Of a stretch of DNA of 64,000 bases, positions 19,188 through 28,594 are shown in pieces (the stretch's first letter is position 1; each line of letters begins with the position of its first letter). The stretch comes from Edaphobacter dinghuensis (GTDB lineage: Bacteria > Acidobacteriota > Terriglobia > Terriglobales > Acidobacteriaceae). The position numbers and the translations under genes were made by a program. The notes below the pieces were generated by a model. It was given only the letters and a program-made list of their open reading frames with translations. It searched no databases and was not told where the DNA came from. The stretch covers positions 124,001 to 188,000 of the forward strand of contig NZ_BMGT01000002.1 in assembly GCF_014640335.1 (NCBI RefSeq), written 5' to 3'.

Positions 19188-19931
19188 TTATTTGATAGGG
19201 TTCATCTCTACCGCGACATCCAGACGCCTTGTGCTGCCGGGGATATCGAGCGATCCCAGCACCAGCGGCTTGCCTACGGTCAGAAACGATGTCCCTTGCA
19301 GGACGGTCTGCCGGATGATCGGGTCCTGCGGTCCGACGCCTGAAACCTGATCCGCAATGCTCGATTGCTCCACCTTGGAGCGCAGCCTTATGGCATCGGC
19401 GGACTCATCCAGCAGTACGTCGAAGTTCAGACCTGTGTCGATGTAGGTTACTTGTGTCTGGGTACCCGATTTTCCTCCATCGTAAGACCCAGTCACAATC
19501 GGTGTTCTGCTGCCCTGTTTCAGCGTTGTCCTCTCTCCCGAAATCACAATCATTGAGAAATGTTGAGTTCCGATACTCTTGCTCCCGTCCATTTCGGTAA
19601 AGGTATAGGTGAGTCGATAAGTCTTCCTTGGCTGATCAAGGTCTTTGATGATCTTTTCTACCAACGCAAGCTGGTCGGGGCTGGAGCGCACAATGATGGC
19701 ATTTTCGCTGGAAACAAAGTCCACCTTGGCCGTGGGTGAGATCATGTTGCGGATAGCGACTAGGATCTCGTTGCCATCGGGCTCACGGACGACGTTGGTC
19801 AGGTGAAAGGTTTGGACCGTATCATCATTCGGCTTTGCAGGAGCGGAAGCAGGAGTAGATTGCGCCAATGCGCCAAGCGTACCGAGTGTTAAGGCCAAGG
19901 CCATCCCCAGAATCCCGTTTGTAAGTTTCAT
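19188..19931 (-). CDS. Exported protein with secretin-like N-domain
   Basis: 247 residues with signal peptide (MKLTNGILGMALALTLG...LAQS). Residues about 45-115 resemble the short N-domains of secretins (a VNxRNMISPTAKVDF...NAIIVRSSPDQLALVEKIIKDLD pattern), and the rest is a beta-rich domain similar to the region before a secretin pore; the pore itself is missing. The start at 19931 follows AGGGAGATGG. It lies 70 bases downstream of the ECF sigma/anti-sigma pair on the same strand and is probably a co-transcribed target or partner. Exact role unknown. Confidence 0.72.
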   Translation of the reverse strand: MKLTNGILGMALALTLGTLGALAQSTPASAPAKPNDDTVQTFHLTNVVREPDGNEILVAIRNMISPTAKVDFVSSENAIIVRSSPDQLALVEKIIKDLDQPRKTYRLTYTFTEMDGSKSIGTQHFSMIVISGERTTLKQGSRTPIVTGSYDGGKSGTQTQVTYIDTGLNFDVLLDESADAIRLRSKVEQSSIADQVSGVGPQDPIIRQTVLQGTSFLTVGKPLVLGSLDIPGSTRRLDVAVEMNPIK

Positions 19932-20001
19932 TGTCCATCTCCCTCTTCCGTGGCAGTTCGATTTCATTCCTTCTCCTTTTTGGGAACTTCGATTTTTATG
20001 G

Positions 20002-20652
20002 TCAAGATTTGTTCATCGCTTCTTGTGCCAACTTCTTCTTGTCCGCTTGTTCTTTGGTCAAAAGCCTAAAAAATCTGTCGAACTCTGCTCTCCGCTGCTC
20101 GTCTTGCGCAGCCCACTTCGCGGGGTCGATCGCTGCCAGTTCTTCCGGGGTGTGCGCACGGACGAAACGTACCAGCAGCTTCTCCTGCTCGGTCAATGGA
20201 AGGGGAGGCGCGGGGCGGCTGGGGGCGTTTACCTCACGCATGGCCAGCGACTCCTCGGGATCAATAGCCTCCAGCCTTCTCGGGTTCATTCTCCGCGGCG
20301 ACCGGGTGACGATTGTGACTCTCTGGGGCTCTGCGTTTGCGGCCACTGCCGTTGAGTGGATGGGAGGCAACGGTGCCGAGGGAATTGCCTTGGCGGACTG
20401 GGTGGGAGCGTGGTGTCTCTGATGGAAAGCAGGAATCGTCAGAACGAGAGCCGCGATACCTGCTACCGCGCCCACATAGGCCACTGGCTTGACAGCAATC
20501 CAGGGCGGGAGCGTCGTGAGCCAGTTCCATCGGGTACTAGCCATCGCACGGCTCTGCACAGCATCCAAAATGCGGCGTTCCATCTCTGCAGGAGCTTCGG
20601 CATCCCGTAGACCTGCCAGCACCTTCTCTATGAGCTGATCGGGATCTCTCAT
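20002..20652 (-). CDS. Putative anti-sigma factor (single membrane span)
   Basis: 216 residues. The start codon overlaps the stop of the sigma factor gene (ATGA), which argues for coupled translation and a partner role. The N-terminal 45 residues are an acidic, helical cytoplasmic part; one membrane span lies near residues 55-80 (VAYVGAVAGIAALVLTIPAF). The remainder is outside and includes a DUF3106-like helical stretch (PEELAAIDPAKWAAQDEQRRAEFDRFF). No zinc-binding HxxxCxxC motif is visible, so this is not a classical ZAS anti-sigma factor. Assignment rests on gene order and topology. Confidence 0.7.
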   Translation of the reverse strand: MRDPDQLIEKVLAGLRDAEAPAEMERRILDAVQSRAMASTRWNWLTTLPPWIAVKPVAYVGAVAGIAALVLTIPAFHQRHHAPTQSAKAIPSAPLPPIHSTAVAANAEPQRVTIVTRSPRRMNPRRLEAIDPEESLAMREVNAPSRPAPPLPLTEQEKLLVRFVRAHTPEELAAIDPAKWAAQDEQRRAEFDRFFRLLTKEQADKKKLAQEAMNKS

Positions 20653-21206
20653 CGTCTGTGCTCTCCTTTCTCCAGCCGTTCGCGCAGCCGTGTCCGCGCG
20701 CGAAAGAGTAATGCGCGAACCGCCGACTCGCTTCGGCCCAATACCTCTGCCATCTCTGCTGTTTCCAACTCTTCGATTGCGGAGAGCAGAAGGACGTGCC
20801 GCTCCCCTTTGGGAAGTCTCTCCATCTCGCGAAGGACGGCGTGCATCCGTTGCGCTTCGTCGAGTGCCTTGTCGGCAGGGACGCTGTTTGCGGCAAGCGT
20901 ACCGATAAAGACCTCGTCCAACTGCTCTGGTCGTATGCGGCGACGGCGGTCGAGGGCGAGGTTCCACGCAATGCGGACCAGCCATACCCTCATGTCGCGG
21001 ATTTCGGGAAGGGAGCGACGATGCTCAAGAACACGGACAAAGGCGTCCTGCACCACGTCTTCGGCCTCTGTCCGGCTACGCAGGACAGAATGAGCTACCC
21101 TAAACAGGAGTGCAGAGTATGTCTCCACCAGAGCAGCGAGATCGACCTCCGACCTCGCAATCTCCATGGAAGCCAAAGCCAAACTGTATCCCTCGAACGA
21201 CGCCAT
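20649..21206 (-). CDS. ECF-type RNA polymerase sigma factor
   Basis: 185 residues with the two domains of extracytoplasmic-function sigma factors. Region 2 spans about 25-95 (TEAEDVVQDAFVRVLEHR and VWLVRIAWNLALDRRRR). Region 4 spans about 120-180 (MERLPKGERHVLLLSAIEELETAEMAEVLGRSESAVRALLFRAR), with its helix-turn-helix. A second start at 21167 (MEIARSEVD) is possible. It heads a leftward operon with the anti-sigma factor and the secretin-like protein. Confidence 0.92.
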   Translation of the reverse strand: MASFEGYSLALASMEIARSEVDLAALVETYSALLFRVAHSVLRSRTEAEDVVQDAFVRVLEHRRSLPEIRDMRVWLVRIAWNLALDRRRRIRPEQLDEVFIGTLAANSVPADKALDEAQRMHAVLREMERLPKGERHVLLLSAIEELETAEMAEVLGRSESAVRALLFRARTRLRERLEKGEHRR

Positions 21207-21375
21207 AAGTCTCTTCTATGCTGACAGACGCGGGAGAGCGGCCAGCGCTCGATAATATTTGGCCTGAATGTATCGAAAGAGGCGTGAGGAGTTCTCTCTA
21301 CCTCATAGAGCACAGGAAAAAGGGCGCGTCAGAAGACGAGCCCTTCAGGTTGTGCGATGGAAAGAGAGTTAGAGG

Positions 21376-21909
21376 CTATTGGCCATAGCGGCCGTTCGGC
21401 ATGACCGGGATCTGGAGCTGGGCCAGAAGCTCTTGGGCGAGCTTGGGGTCGCCTCCGCGTACCGGCTCGAGCTTGACCTTGGCTAACCCGTGAATACCTA
21501 CAGCGCGAGCAGCGGCGTAGGAGAGATCGACGATACGGTCGTCAGGCATCGGGCCGCGATCGTTCACGCGGACGAAGATGGATTTGTGGTTTCTGAGATT
21601 GGTAACCCTGATCCAGCTGCCGAGGGGCAGGCTGCGGTGGGCACAGGTGAGGGCATACATATTGAAGGGTTCGCCGTTGGCGGTAGTATGGCCCTGGAAG
21701 CGGGTGCCATACCAGGAAGCCTCTCCAATCTGATACCAGTGGTGCGTCTTTGCCTTCTGCCCGGTCTGGGTTGCAGATCCTTTTGTAGCCGGAGCAGGAT
21801 CGCTTGCTGCTGAAGCGACACCGAAGGCCATCATCAATGTGACGACGACAACTCCGCCTTTCATCAAAGTGACCTTGCGGTCGCGTATTGTGGAAGGAAT
21901 CAGTTTCAT
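21376..21909 (-). CDS. RlpA-like double-psi beta-barrel protein
   Basis: 177 residues, exported (hydrophobic MKGGVVVVTLMMAFGVASA after a short basic leader). Residues about 60-150 form the RlpA barrel: WYGTRFQGHTTANGEPF, LPLGSWIRVTNL and VRVNDRGPMPDDRIVDLSYAAA, including the catalytic-type Asp in NDRGP. RlpA homologues act as lytic transglycosylases on denuded glycan strands at the septum. There is no C-terminal SPOR domain, so septal targeting is not evident. The start may be 21864 rather than 21909. Confidence 0.86.
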   Translation of the reverse strand: MKLIPSTIRDRKVTLMKGGVVVVTLMMAFGVASAASDPAPATKGSATQTGQKAKTHHWYQIGEASWYGTRFQGHTTANGEPFNMYALTCAHRSLPLGSWIRVTNLRNHKSIFVRVNDRGPMPDDRIVDLSYAAARAVGIHGLAKVKLEPVRGGDPKLAQELLAQLQIPVMPNGRYGQ

Positions 21910-22158
21910 GCACGCTCCAGTAGTTATTGTCTTAAGTTGAATCAGCTAAGTCAAACGCCAGGAGCCATTTAAGTGGCAAAGCTGCTTGCAGGATCCAAAC
22001 GTTTGTGCTAAAGAAATATGAAATGGGTCAGGCCGCTAATCGCCCGAATTAGGGGCTTTTAATGCTCGATTTACCCACTTTTAGGCATTTTGGCCATATT
22101 CTGTATTTTTTTTGACAAAGTTGCTAAAAAAGGCTCTTTTTTGGTTTTCCCCTCCAAA

Positions 22159-22956
22159 ATGCGTACCGTACTGACGATTGCCGGGTTCGATCCTTCCTCG
22201 GGCGCCGGAGTGTCGGCAGACCTGATGGTGTTTGCGGCGCACGGCCTTTTTGGCACTTCGTGCATCACCAGCTTGACGGTACAGTCGACGGTTGAAGTAC
22301 TGGCAGCGCATCCAATCCGCCCTGAGACGGTGCGTGCTACGCTCCACTGCCTGCATGGCGACCTGCCTGCTGCCGGTATCAAAATTGGGATGCTGGCGAC
22401 GGAGGAGACCGTTGCCGCAGTGGCCGACTTTTTGAGTGAGATAAAGGACAGAGGGGACCGGGTTCCCGTGGTGCTGGATCCTGTGCTCAAGTCCAGCTCG
22501 GGAAGGGAACTACTTGAAGAAGATGGAGTTAGAACTATGCGGGAGAGGTTATTACCGCTGGTCGACTGGGTGACTCCTAATATAGATGAGCTGGAGATAT
22601 TGACGGGAAGACGGGTAAAGGAGCGTGGGGACCTGCCCGGAGCAGCGCGGGGATTACAGCAAGAGTTCGGCAACTTGAGCGTCTTTGCGACCGGGGGGCA
22701 CATGAAGCCGCCGGATGATTTTCTGCTCACTGCGGAGGGCGGGACATGGTGGCTGCCGGGAGTGCGCGTCGATTCGACCTCGACCCATGGGACGGGCTGT
22801 GCGCTTTCGAGTGCGCTGCTGAGCGGACTGGTTCTGGGCAAGAGCGCTTATGAGGCAGCGGTGGGAGCAAAGATCTATGTCGCCGAGGCGATTCGAACCG
22901 CTCCCGGACTGGGGCATGGGCATGGGCCATTGAATCATCTTTGGCCACTGGTGTGA
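22159..22956 (+). CDS. thiD: Hydroxymethylpyrimidine/phosphomethylpyrimidine kinase
   Basis: 265-residue ribokinase-fold enzyme that phosphorylates HMP and HMP-P in thiamine synthesis. Motifs: TIAGFDPSSGAGVSAD at the N-terminus, LDPVLKSSSG, TPNIDELEIL and the anion-hole STHGTGCALSSAL with the catalytic Asp region. The start at 22159 is chosen because the family begins directly with this strand; an upstream in-frame ATG at 22090 would add a hydrophobic, unconserved leader. thiS lies 1.3 kb downstream on the same strand. Confidence 0.94.
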   Translation: MRTVLTIAGFDPSSGAGVSADLMVFAAHGLFGTSCITSLTVQSTVEVLAAHPIRPETVRATLHCLHGDLPAAGIKIGMLATEETVAAVADFLSEIKDRGDRVPVVLDPVLKSSSGRELLEEDGVRTMRERLLPLVDWVTPNIDELEILTGRRVKERGDLPGAARGLQQEFGNLSVFATGGHMKPPDDFLLTAEGGTWWLPGVRVDSTSTHGTGCALSSALLSGLVLGKSAYEAAVGAKIYVAEAIRTAPGLGHGHGPLNHLWPLV

Positions 22957-23044
22957 TTGTTGACGGGATCGTTATCTCGTTGAGAGGGAAACCTCCTATA
23001 ATTTCGAGTTGCCGATGACTTCTACTTTGAAAGGAATCTCCTCT

Positions 23045-23749
23045 ATGCGTCTCGCCCATGCTTCTTTATTTGTTGCAGCTTTCGCTCTTCTCGTTCCGGC
23101 TTTTGTGGGTGCACAGGCACAGGGAGATTCTTCGCGTTCGGTTGCCGATGGCGGTATTTCGGCGGCCGGATGGACAGGACAGATTGACGCCAACGCGGCC
23201 AAAGCGGGAAAGACGATTAAGGATGCGAAGCTCTCAGAGGATGGCGGTGTATTGCATGTGACCACCGGGCCAGCGGTGACGTATTGGAATCCCGCAGACA
23301 CGGCATCGGGTGACTATACGGTAAGCGCCACGTTTAACGAGCCGAAGTACATGAACCTGAACACGCACCCGCATCCATATGGTGTTTTTATCGCCGGCAA
23401 CGATATGGGCACCGATCAGCAGAGCGACCTTTACTGCGCTGCTTATGGCAACGGAACTTTCATCGTGCGAGGGTTCGGGCCCGCGTCGTTTCAGATGAAT
23501 GGACGAGGTGCGCCGTCAGATGCGGTGCACAAGGCTGCAGGGGTGGGGCAGCCGGTAACGCAGACGATCGCGCTTTCGGTGAAGGGTAGCAAGGTGGAGT
23601 GCGCCATCAACGGCACAGTGGTTGCCAGCTATGACAAGTCCGAGCTGGTGACGGCAGGGAAGCTGAAGTCGACCGACGGCGTCTACGGGATCCGCTTTGC
23701 CCATAACACCGAAGGCACGGTCACTGGTCTGAAGGTGACCAAACCTTAG
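23045..23749 (+). CDS. Secreted protein, LamG/DUF1080-like fold
   Basis: 234 residues with a signal peptide (MRLAHASLFVAAFALLVPAFVGAQA). The rest is a beta-sandwich pattern: DYTVSATFNEP, HPHPYGVFIAGNDM, FIVRGFGPASFQMNG, KVECAINGTVVASYDKSEL and YGIRFAHNTEGTVTGLKVT. This order is like the concanavalin-type domains of DUF1080 sugar hydrolases and of lectin-like proteins. No catalytic residues are recognisable, so binding of a glycan is only a guess. The start follows AAGGAATC. Confidence 0.7.
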   Translation: MRLAHASLFVAAFALLVPAFVGAQAQGDSSRSVADGGISAAGWTGQIDANAAKAGKTIKDAKLSEDGGVLHVTTGPAVTYWNPADTASGDYTVSATFNEPKYMNLNTHPHPYGVFIAGNDMGTDQQSDLYCAAYGNGTFIVRGFGPASFQMNGRGAPSDAVHKAAGVGQPVTQTIALSVKGSKVECAINGTVVASYDKSELVTAGKLKSTDGVYGIRFAHNTEGTVTGLKVTKP

Positions 23750-23880
23750 GGTGAAGGTTGGCAGGTGCCATTTTGGGAACATGCAAACTGTTGCAGTATG
23801 TTATTTTAGTTGACCCTCGTGCCATCAAAGGATGACAATCCACCTGCTGTTGGAATCTTAGGCTAAAGTCGCGAACAGCG

Positions 23881-24237
23881 ATGCCGATAAAGATTCTGAC
23901 GGAGGACTTGATTGGCATGGCACTGACTGCACCATTTCCTGATGCTGCCCGAATGACACGCACCGACGTCTTGCATGACGCCGAAGCAACCAAGCGGATC
24001 ATTCGCAGGAGACCCACTCAGACACAGGGACAGGCGCTTGAAAAGCTGGGGCGCGCCATCGAGTACCTGATGGATTCGCGGATGGCGTTGATCGATGAGC
24101 CTTCTACCAAGGCCGATGCGGAAGCCCTGGAGATTCTGATGCGGTTGAATCGATGCGTCTTCTCCGAGTGTGAAGAGATCGTTCCGGTGGGTCGACGTCT
24201 AAAGGCATGGGTGCTGGCAAAGGTGCATGCCCATTAG
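23881..24237 (+). CDS. Conserved small protein of unknown function
   Basis: 118 residues, soluble and mainly helical. The central part (QGQALEKLGRAIEYLMDSRMALIDEPSTKADAEALEILMRLNRCVFSECEEIVP) is helical. The start may be 23881 or 23917; only the latter has a ribosome-site-like GGAGG upstream, about 11 bases away. The gene sits between the secreted protein and thiS. I do not recognise the family. Confidence 0.6.
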   Translation: MPIKILTEDLIGMALTAPFPDAARMTRTDVLHDAEATKRIIRRRPTQTQGQALEKLGRAIEYLMDSRMALIDEPSTKADAEALEILMRLNRCVFSECEEIVPVGRRLKAWVLAKVHAH

Positions 24238-24271
24238 AGCAGGTTGAATCTTTTGCTACCTTTAAAGAACG

Positions 24272-24496
24272 ATGCCTCTTACGCTTGTTCTCAACGGTCA
24301 GCCCCGCACCTTCGATACTCTCTCCCAACCTGTAAGCCTTGATCTTGTCGTCGTAGAACTCGGGCTAAAGGGAGATCGCGTCGCGGTCGAGCACAATGGC
24401 GTGATTGTTCCACGGAGCGCGTGGGCACAGACGAGTGTTACGGCCGACGATCGACTGGAAGTCGTCCATTTTGTCGGCGGCGGTAGCCAGAGTTAA
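24272..24496 (+). CDS. thiS: ThiS-type sulfur carrier protein with C-terminal extension
   Basis: 74-residue ubiquitin-fold sulfur carrier for thiazole synthesis (MPLTLVLNGQPRTF, LDLVVVELGLKGDRVAVEHNGVIVPRS, DRLEVVHFVGGG). The family ends with the Gly-Gly that is adenylated and thiocarboxylated; here three more residues, Ser-Gln-Ser, follow the glycines, so either the tail is removed or the terminus does not work in the usual way. It lies near thiD; no thiG or thiF is visible in the window. Confidence 0.82.
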   Translation: MPLTLVLNGQPRTFDTLSQPVSLDLVVVELGLKGDRVAVEHNGVIVPRSAWAQTSVTADDRLEVVHFVGGGSQS

Positions 24497-25660
24497 TCAA
24501 ACAGAGCGGTCAGCGATAAGGTTGCTGAGAACAGTCTCCCACTGATCGCCGTAGTCTTTCCAACCACCAAGACTCCGAACGCGCCGAAGAGCAGCTTCAC
24601 TCATTCTTGTCTGCAATGCCGGATCATCGGCCAACTGCTGCATCCTCTCGGTGAGAGCAGTGACGTCGCGTATGGGAACGATGAAGCCTTCGACGCCATC
24701 GGTGAAGAGGTCTTCGCCACCGGTGTTGGTGGAGCAGAGAACAGGACAGCCGCAAGCGAGGGCCTGGCCCTGAACCAGAGCGAGACCTTCTTCGAGACTA
24801 GGAAGAACCATGACATGGCTGGTGCTCATGTACTGGGCCAGCGTCTCCTGTTTGACAGAACCCAGAAACTCCACGTTCTCCTGTGGCAGACGATTAAGTA
24901 CGGTCTTGAGGTCAGGATGGAGCGCTCCCACGATGCGAAGACGCTTTGCCGGGTGACGCAACTTCGCAAAGGCTTCGAGTAGATAGGGAACTCCTTTGCG
25001 CAGGCCGACGGAGCCGGCGAAGAGAACCTGAAAGTGGTCGGCTGGCGGTTCGCCGGTGCGAGTGAAGCGTTCAAGCCGCACACCGTAGGGGATGACTCGA
25101 AGCTTATCGACAGGGACACCGCTTTCAACAAAAGAACGAGCAGCAAAGCGTGAGGGAACGGTGATGAGGTCCGCCATCTCGTAGATCTTCTCTTCGCGAA
25201 TGGTGTCGCGGATGTCAGAGATGGGGCGATCGACACCCCAGCGGCGATATTCGTCAGCGACGAGCTGCTCCTGATAGCGCTGGTGCGATGAGCCGCGATC
25301 GCAGATAAACTTGCCGCCGCGCTGCTGAACGAGCCGTCCCGTCTTGAGTCCAGCACCGGAGAGGGCGATGAAGGCGTCACAGGGAGGGATGCGTTTGTAT
25401 GTCCACTCGTCGAAGGCAAGCGCATTGGTATAGCCCAGTTGATCGCGCAGCCAGGTCGAATCGATGCGGGCGCGCAGCATGAGCATCTCCGTGGTGTGGA
25501 ACCAGGGAAAAGTCTTTACTTTGGCATGATCGAGGCCCTCGCGTTTGAGCCGAGCCCAGGGCCAGGTGGAATAGATGACTTCGAGATGGCCACGCCGCTC
25601 GAGTTCGCGCGCGAGTTCGAAGTGATGAAAGACGCCAAAGACAGCCTGAACAATTCGCAT
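24497..25660 (-). CDS. Family 4 glycosyltransferase
   Basis: 387-residue GT-B enzyme transferring a sugar from a nucleotide donor. The N-terminal domain begins MRIVQAVFGVFHHFELARELERRG. The C-terminal nucleotide-binding domain shows VLFAGSVGLRKGVPYLLEAFAKL and the EX7E motif in VMVLPSLEEGLALVQGQALACGCPVLCS. The acceptor is unknown. The gene stands alone, convergent with thiS (its stop abuts that of thiS) and divergent from the GH3 gene. Confidence 0.88.
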   Translation of the reverse strand: MRIVQAVFGVFHHFELARELERRGHLEVIYSTWPWARLKREGLDHAKVKTFPWFHTTEMLMLRARIDSTWLRDQLGYTNALAFDEWTYKRIPPCDAFIALSGAGLKTGRLVQQRGGKFICDRGSSHQRYQEQLVADEYRRWGVDRPISDIRDTIREEKIYEMADLITVPSRFAARSFVESGVPVDKLRVIPYGVRLERFTRTGEPPADHFQVLFAGSVGLRKGVPYLLEAFAKLRHPAKRLRIVGALHPDLKTVLNRLPQENVEFLGSVKQETLAQYMSTSHVMVLPSLEEGLALVQGQALACGCPVLCSTNTGGEDLFTDGVEGFIVPIRDVTALTERMQQLADDPALQTRMSEAALRRVRSLGGWKDYGDQWETVLSNLIADRSV

Positions 25661-25808
25661 GAGGGCTCGGGAGGAGGACTAAATCGATAGTACCAAAGCG
25701 AGGGAGACGAAAGATTGCAGGGATTTTAGGGTAACGTTTTCCGGAGTCGATTTTTAAGGCGTTTCGGGACCTTCTTGATGTATGCTTCCCCAGACACCTG
25801 GAGCCATA

Positions 25809-28499
25809 ATGAAACGATTTAGTATTGCTGTTCTTGCACTTGTATCCGCGTCTACTTTTGCTCAATCGAAGCCTCCCGCTTACCTCGATCCGTCGTTGCC
25901 GGCGGCTGTGCGCGCCCACGATGTGGTCTCGAAGATGACGCTTGATGAAAAGGCTTCGCAGCTGGAAGATTGGGCGACGGCGATCCCGCGGCTGGGAATA
26001 CCGGACTATCAGACGTGGAGTGAGGCCTTACATGGAGTGGCGAACTCGGGATTTGCCACCGTATTTCCGCAGGCAATTGGCATGGCGGCGACATGGGACC
26101 CTTCGATGGTACATGCGATGGGGAGCGTCATCTCGATTGAAGGACGCGCCAAATACAACGAGGCGCAGCGCGAGGGCAACCATCGCATCTTCTATGGGCT
26201 GACCTTCTGGTCGCCGAATATCAATATTTTTCGCGACCCGCGTTGGGGACGCGGACAAGAGACGTACGGCGAAGATCCGTTTTTGACCAGTCGCATGGGC
26301 GACGCATTTGTCGAGGGGGTGCAGGGGGACGATCCTGCGCATCCGGTTGCAATTGCCACAGCCAAACATTTTGCGGTGCACAGCGGGCCGGAGTCGCTGC
26401 GGCATGTCTTCAATGTCGATGTCAGCCCGCGCGATCTGGAAGAGACTTATCTGGCTGCGTTCCGCTCGCTGGTTGTGGACGGCCATGTGAAGTCGGTGAT
26501 GTGCGCTTACAACGCTATTGATGGCACCGCTGCATGCGCCAACAAGATGCTGCTGCAAGACCATCTGCGCGGAGCGTGGGGTTTCAAGGGCTTTGTTGTA
26601 TCGGACTGTGCTGCCATCGTCGACGTCACGCATGGGCATCACAATGCACCGGACATTATGCACTCCGCAGCCATCTCTATCGAAGCGGGTACTGACTTGT
26701 CGTGCAGCATATGGTCGCCGGGATTTAATACGCTTGCCGACGCTGTTCGCAAAGGCGTAGTTTCTGAAGATCTTTTGACACGTTCAGCAGAGCGCCTGTA
26801 CACGGGGCGTTTTGAGCTTGGCATGTTTGGCATGCCGGGATCGAATCCCTACGACAAGATACCGTTTTCCGATGACGCCTCCGAGCAACATCGCCAGGCT
26901 GCCTTGAAGGCTGCAGAAGAGTCGATGGTGTTGTTAAAGAACAACGGCATCCTGCCCTTGCGGCCGACGGTGAAGAATATCGCTGTGGTTGGGCCGACCG
27001 CTGACCTGTTGGCTTCCTTGGAGGGAAATTACAACGGCGTGGCGCTGCACCCAGTCTCTCCGCTTGATGGTGTTGCCAAACAATTTCCTGAAGCGAAGAT
27101 CCACTATGCGCAGGGCTCCATGTTGGCAGACGGAGTTGGAGTGCCGGTGCCGCGAACGGTCTTTGGCCCTGGACTGCGCACCGAATACTTCGCCACCACT
27201 GACTGGACAGGAAAGCCGGTTGCAGTGAGCACAGAGCCTGAGGTTCAGTCCGACTGGCGCGATGCCATGCCGAATCCAGAGATTCATACTCACAACTACT
27301 CTGTTCGCTGGAGCGGCAAGATGAGCGCACCGGCAGCAGGGAAGTACACGTTCATCTTTGAGGGTGGGTCGAACTTTCCCTACTCGCCAAAAGAGTCGTA
27401 CCGATTCATGCTCGATGGCAAGGTGCTCTCGGAAGGAAGTCTTGATGGCGGCAAGCTGAACATGGGAGCGTTCACTGTGGCCAAGGGAGCGTCACCGACG
27501 GCACCTCCGGTGATGACCGGCTCTCGCCCGGCGCGAATCGAAGTCACCTTCGACGACACGAGGCCGCATGACTTCCAGCTTGAATATAGCCATTCTGGCG
27601 ATCAGGCCGGAGGAAGCGCTGTGCTCAAGTGGGAGACTCCTGCTCAGGTTCAGGTAGATGAAGCGGTTGCCGCGGCAAAGGCATCTGACGTTGTGCTTGC
27701 CTTTGTCGGGCTTTCGCCACAACTGGAAGGCGAAGAGATGCCCATCAAGATTAAGGGCTTCGATGGTGGAGACCGTACCAGTATTGATCTTCCTGAATCG
27801 CAGAAGCAGATGCTCGAAGCTGTGGCTGCGACAGGAAAACCGGTGATCGTCGTCTCACTGAGCGGAAGTGCGCTGGCTCTATCCTGGGCAAAAGAACATG
27901 CTGCGGCGATTCTGCAGGCATGGTATCCAGGAGTCGATGGAGGCACGGCAATTGCGCGCACACTGGCAGGCGAGAATAATCCAGCTGGTCGCCTGCCAGT
28001 CACCTTCTATGCAAGTACAGATGACCTGCCAGCCTTTACCGACTACTCCATGAAGAATCGGACCTATCGCTACTTTACCGGCAAGCCGCTTTGGGGATTT
28101 GGCTATGGCTTGAGCTACTCTAACTTCCGCTATGGAGCGGTGAAGTTATCGTCTTCTTCCGTAGCCGCAGGACAGCCGCTGACTGCTACCGTCAGCGTGA
28201 CGAATACCAGCGCAAGGGCGGGCGATGAGGTCATCGAAGCATATCTCAAAACACCACAGGTCGGTGGCCCCGAACGATCGTTGGTTGGATTCCAGAGAGT
28301 TCGTCTGAAAGCCGGCGAAAGCCGCCAGGTCTCTTTGGAGCTAAGCCCGCGTTCGCTTTCGAGTGTCGACGATAAAGGACAGCGCTCTATTCTTGCCGGT
28401 GAATACAAGCTGAGCGTGGGATCTGCACAGCCGATGGAGACAATGCATAAGTCAGAGGCAACCTTCAGCATTCATGGGACGGTCGAGCTTCCAAAATAA
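25809..28499 (+). CDS. Glycoside hydrolase family 3 with PA14 domain
   Basis: 896-residue secreted beta-glycosidase (signal peptide MKRFSIAVLALVSASTFAQS). The catalytic barrel runs to about 330, with the nucleophile Asp in GFVVSDCAAI (about residue 266) and KHFAVHSGPE. The SDC form is common in beta-xylosidase-like members. The second domain begins with SMVLLKNNGILPL. A PA14 carbohydrate-binding insert spans about 470-620 (RTEYFATTDWTGKPV, VRWSGKMSAPAAGKYTF). A fibronectin-like domain ends the protein (GFGYGLSYSNF, DEVIEAYLKTP). Likely substrate is plant hemicellulose or glucan, inferred from family only. Confidence 0.92.
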   Translation: MKRFSIAVLALVSASTFAQSKPPAYLDPSLPAAVRAHDVVSKMTLDEKASQLEDWATAIPRLGIPDYQTWSEALHGVANSGFATVFPQAIGMAATWDPSMVHAMGSVISIEGRAKYNEAQREGNHRIFYGLTFWSPNINIFRDPRWGRGQETYGEDPFLTSRMGDAFVEGVQGDDPAHPVAIATAKHFAVHSGPESLRHVFNVDVSPRDLEETYLAAFRSLVVDGHVKSVMCAYNAIDGTAACANKMLLQDHLRGAWGFKGFVVSDCAAIVDVTHGHHNAPDIMHSAAISIEAGTDLSCSIWSPGFNTLADAVRKGVVSEDLLTRSAERLYTGRFELGMFGMPGSNPYDKIPFSDDASEQHRQAALKAAEESMVLLKNNGILPLRPTVKNIAVVGPTADLLASLEGNYNGVALHPVSPLDGVAKQFPEAKIHYAQGSMLADGVGVPVPRTVFGPGLRTEYFATTDWTGKPVAVSTEPEVQSDWRDAMPNPEIHTHNYSVRWSGKMSAPAAGKYTFIFEGGSNFPYSPKESYRFMLDGKVLSEGSLDGGKLNMGAFTVAKGASPTAPPVMTGSRPARIEVTFDDTRPHDFQLEYSHSGDQAGGSAVLKWETPAQVQVDEAVAAAKASDVVLAFVGLSPQLEGEEMPIKIKGFDGGDRTSIDLPESQKQMLEAVAATGKPVIVVSLSGSALALSWAKEHAAAILQAWYPGVDGGTAIARTLAGENNPAGRLPVTFYASTDDLPAFTDYSMKNRTYRYFTGKPLWGFGYGLSYSNFRYGAVKLSSSSVAAGQPLTATVSVTNTSARAGDEVIEAYLKTPQVGGPERSLVGFQRVRLKAGESRQVSLELSPRSLSSVDDKGQRSILAGEYKLSVGSAQPMETMHKSEATFSIHGTVELPK

Positions 28500-28509
28500 G
28501 AGCCGAGAC

Positions 28510-28547
28510 GAATCATCCGTCCACTTTCGATCGTTGATGGATGATTC
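28510..28547 (+). terminator. Possible hairpin after the GH3 gene
   Basis: GAATCATCC and GGATGATTC form a perfect 9-bp stem with a 20-base loop, starting 11 bases after the stop. There is no T run, so it may stabilise the mRNA end rather than terminate. Confidence 0.4.
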
Positions 28548-28594
28548 ATTCGGGGCTATTCTCATCTATAACCAAAGATAGGATTCGCCCATTC

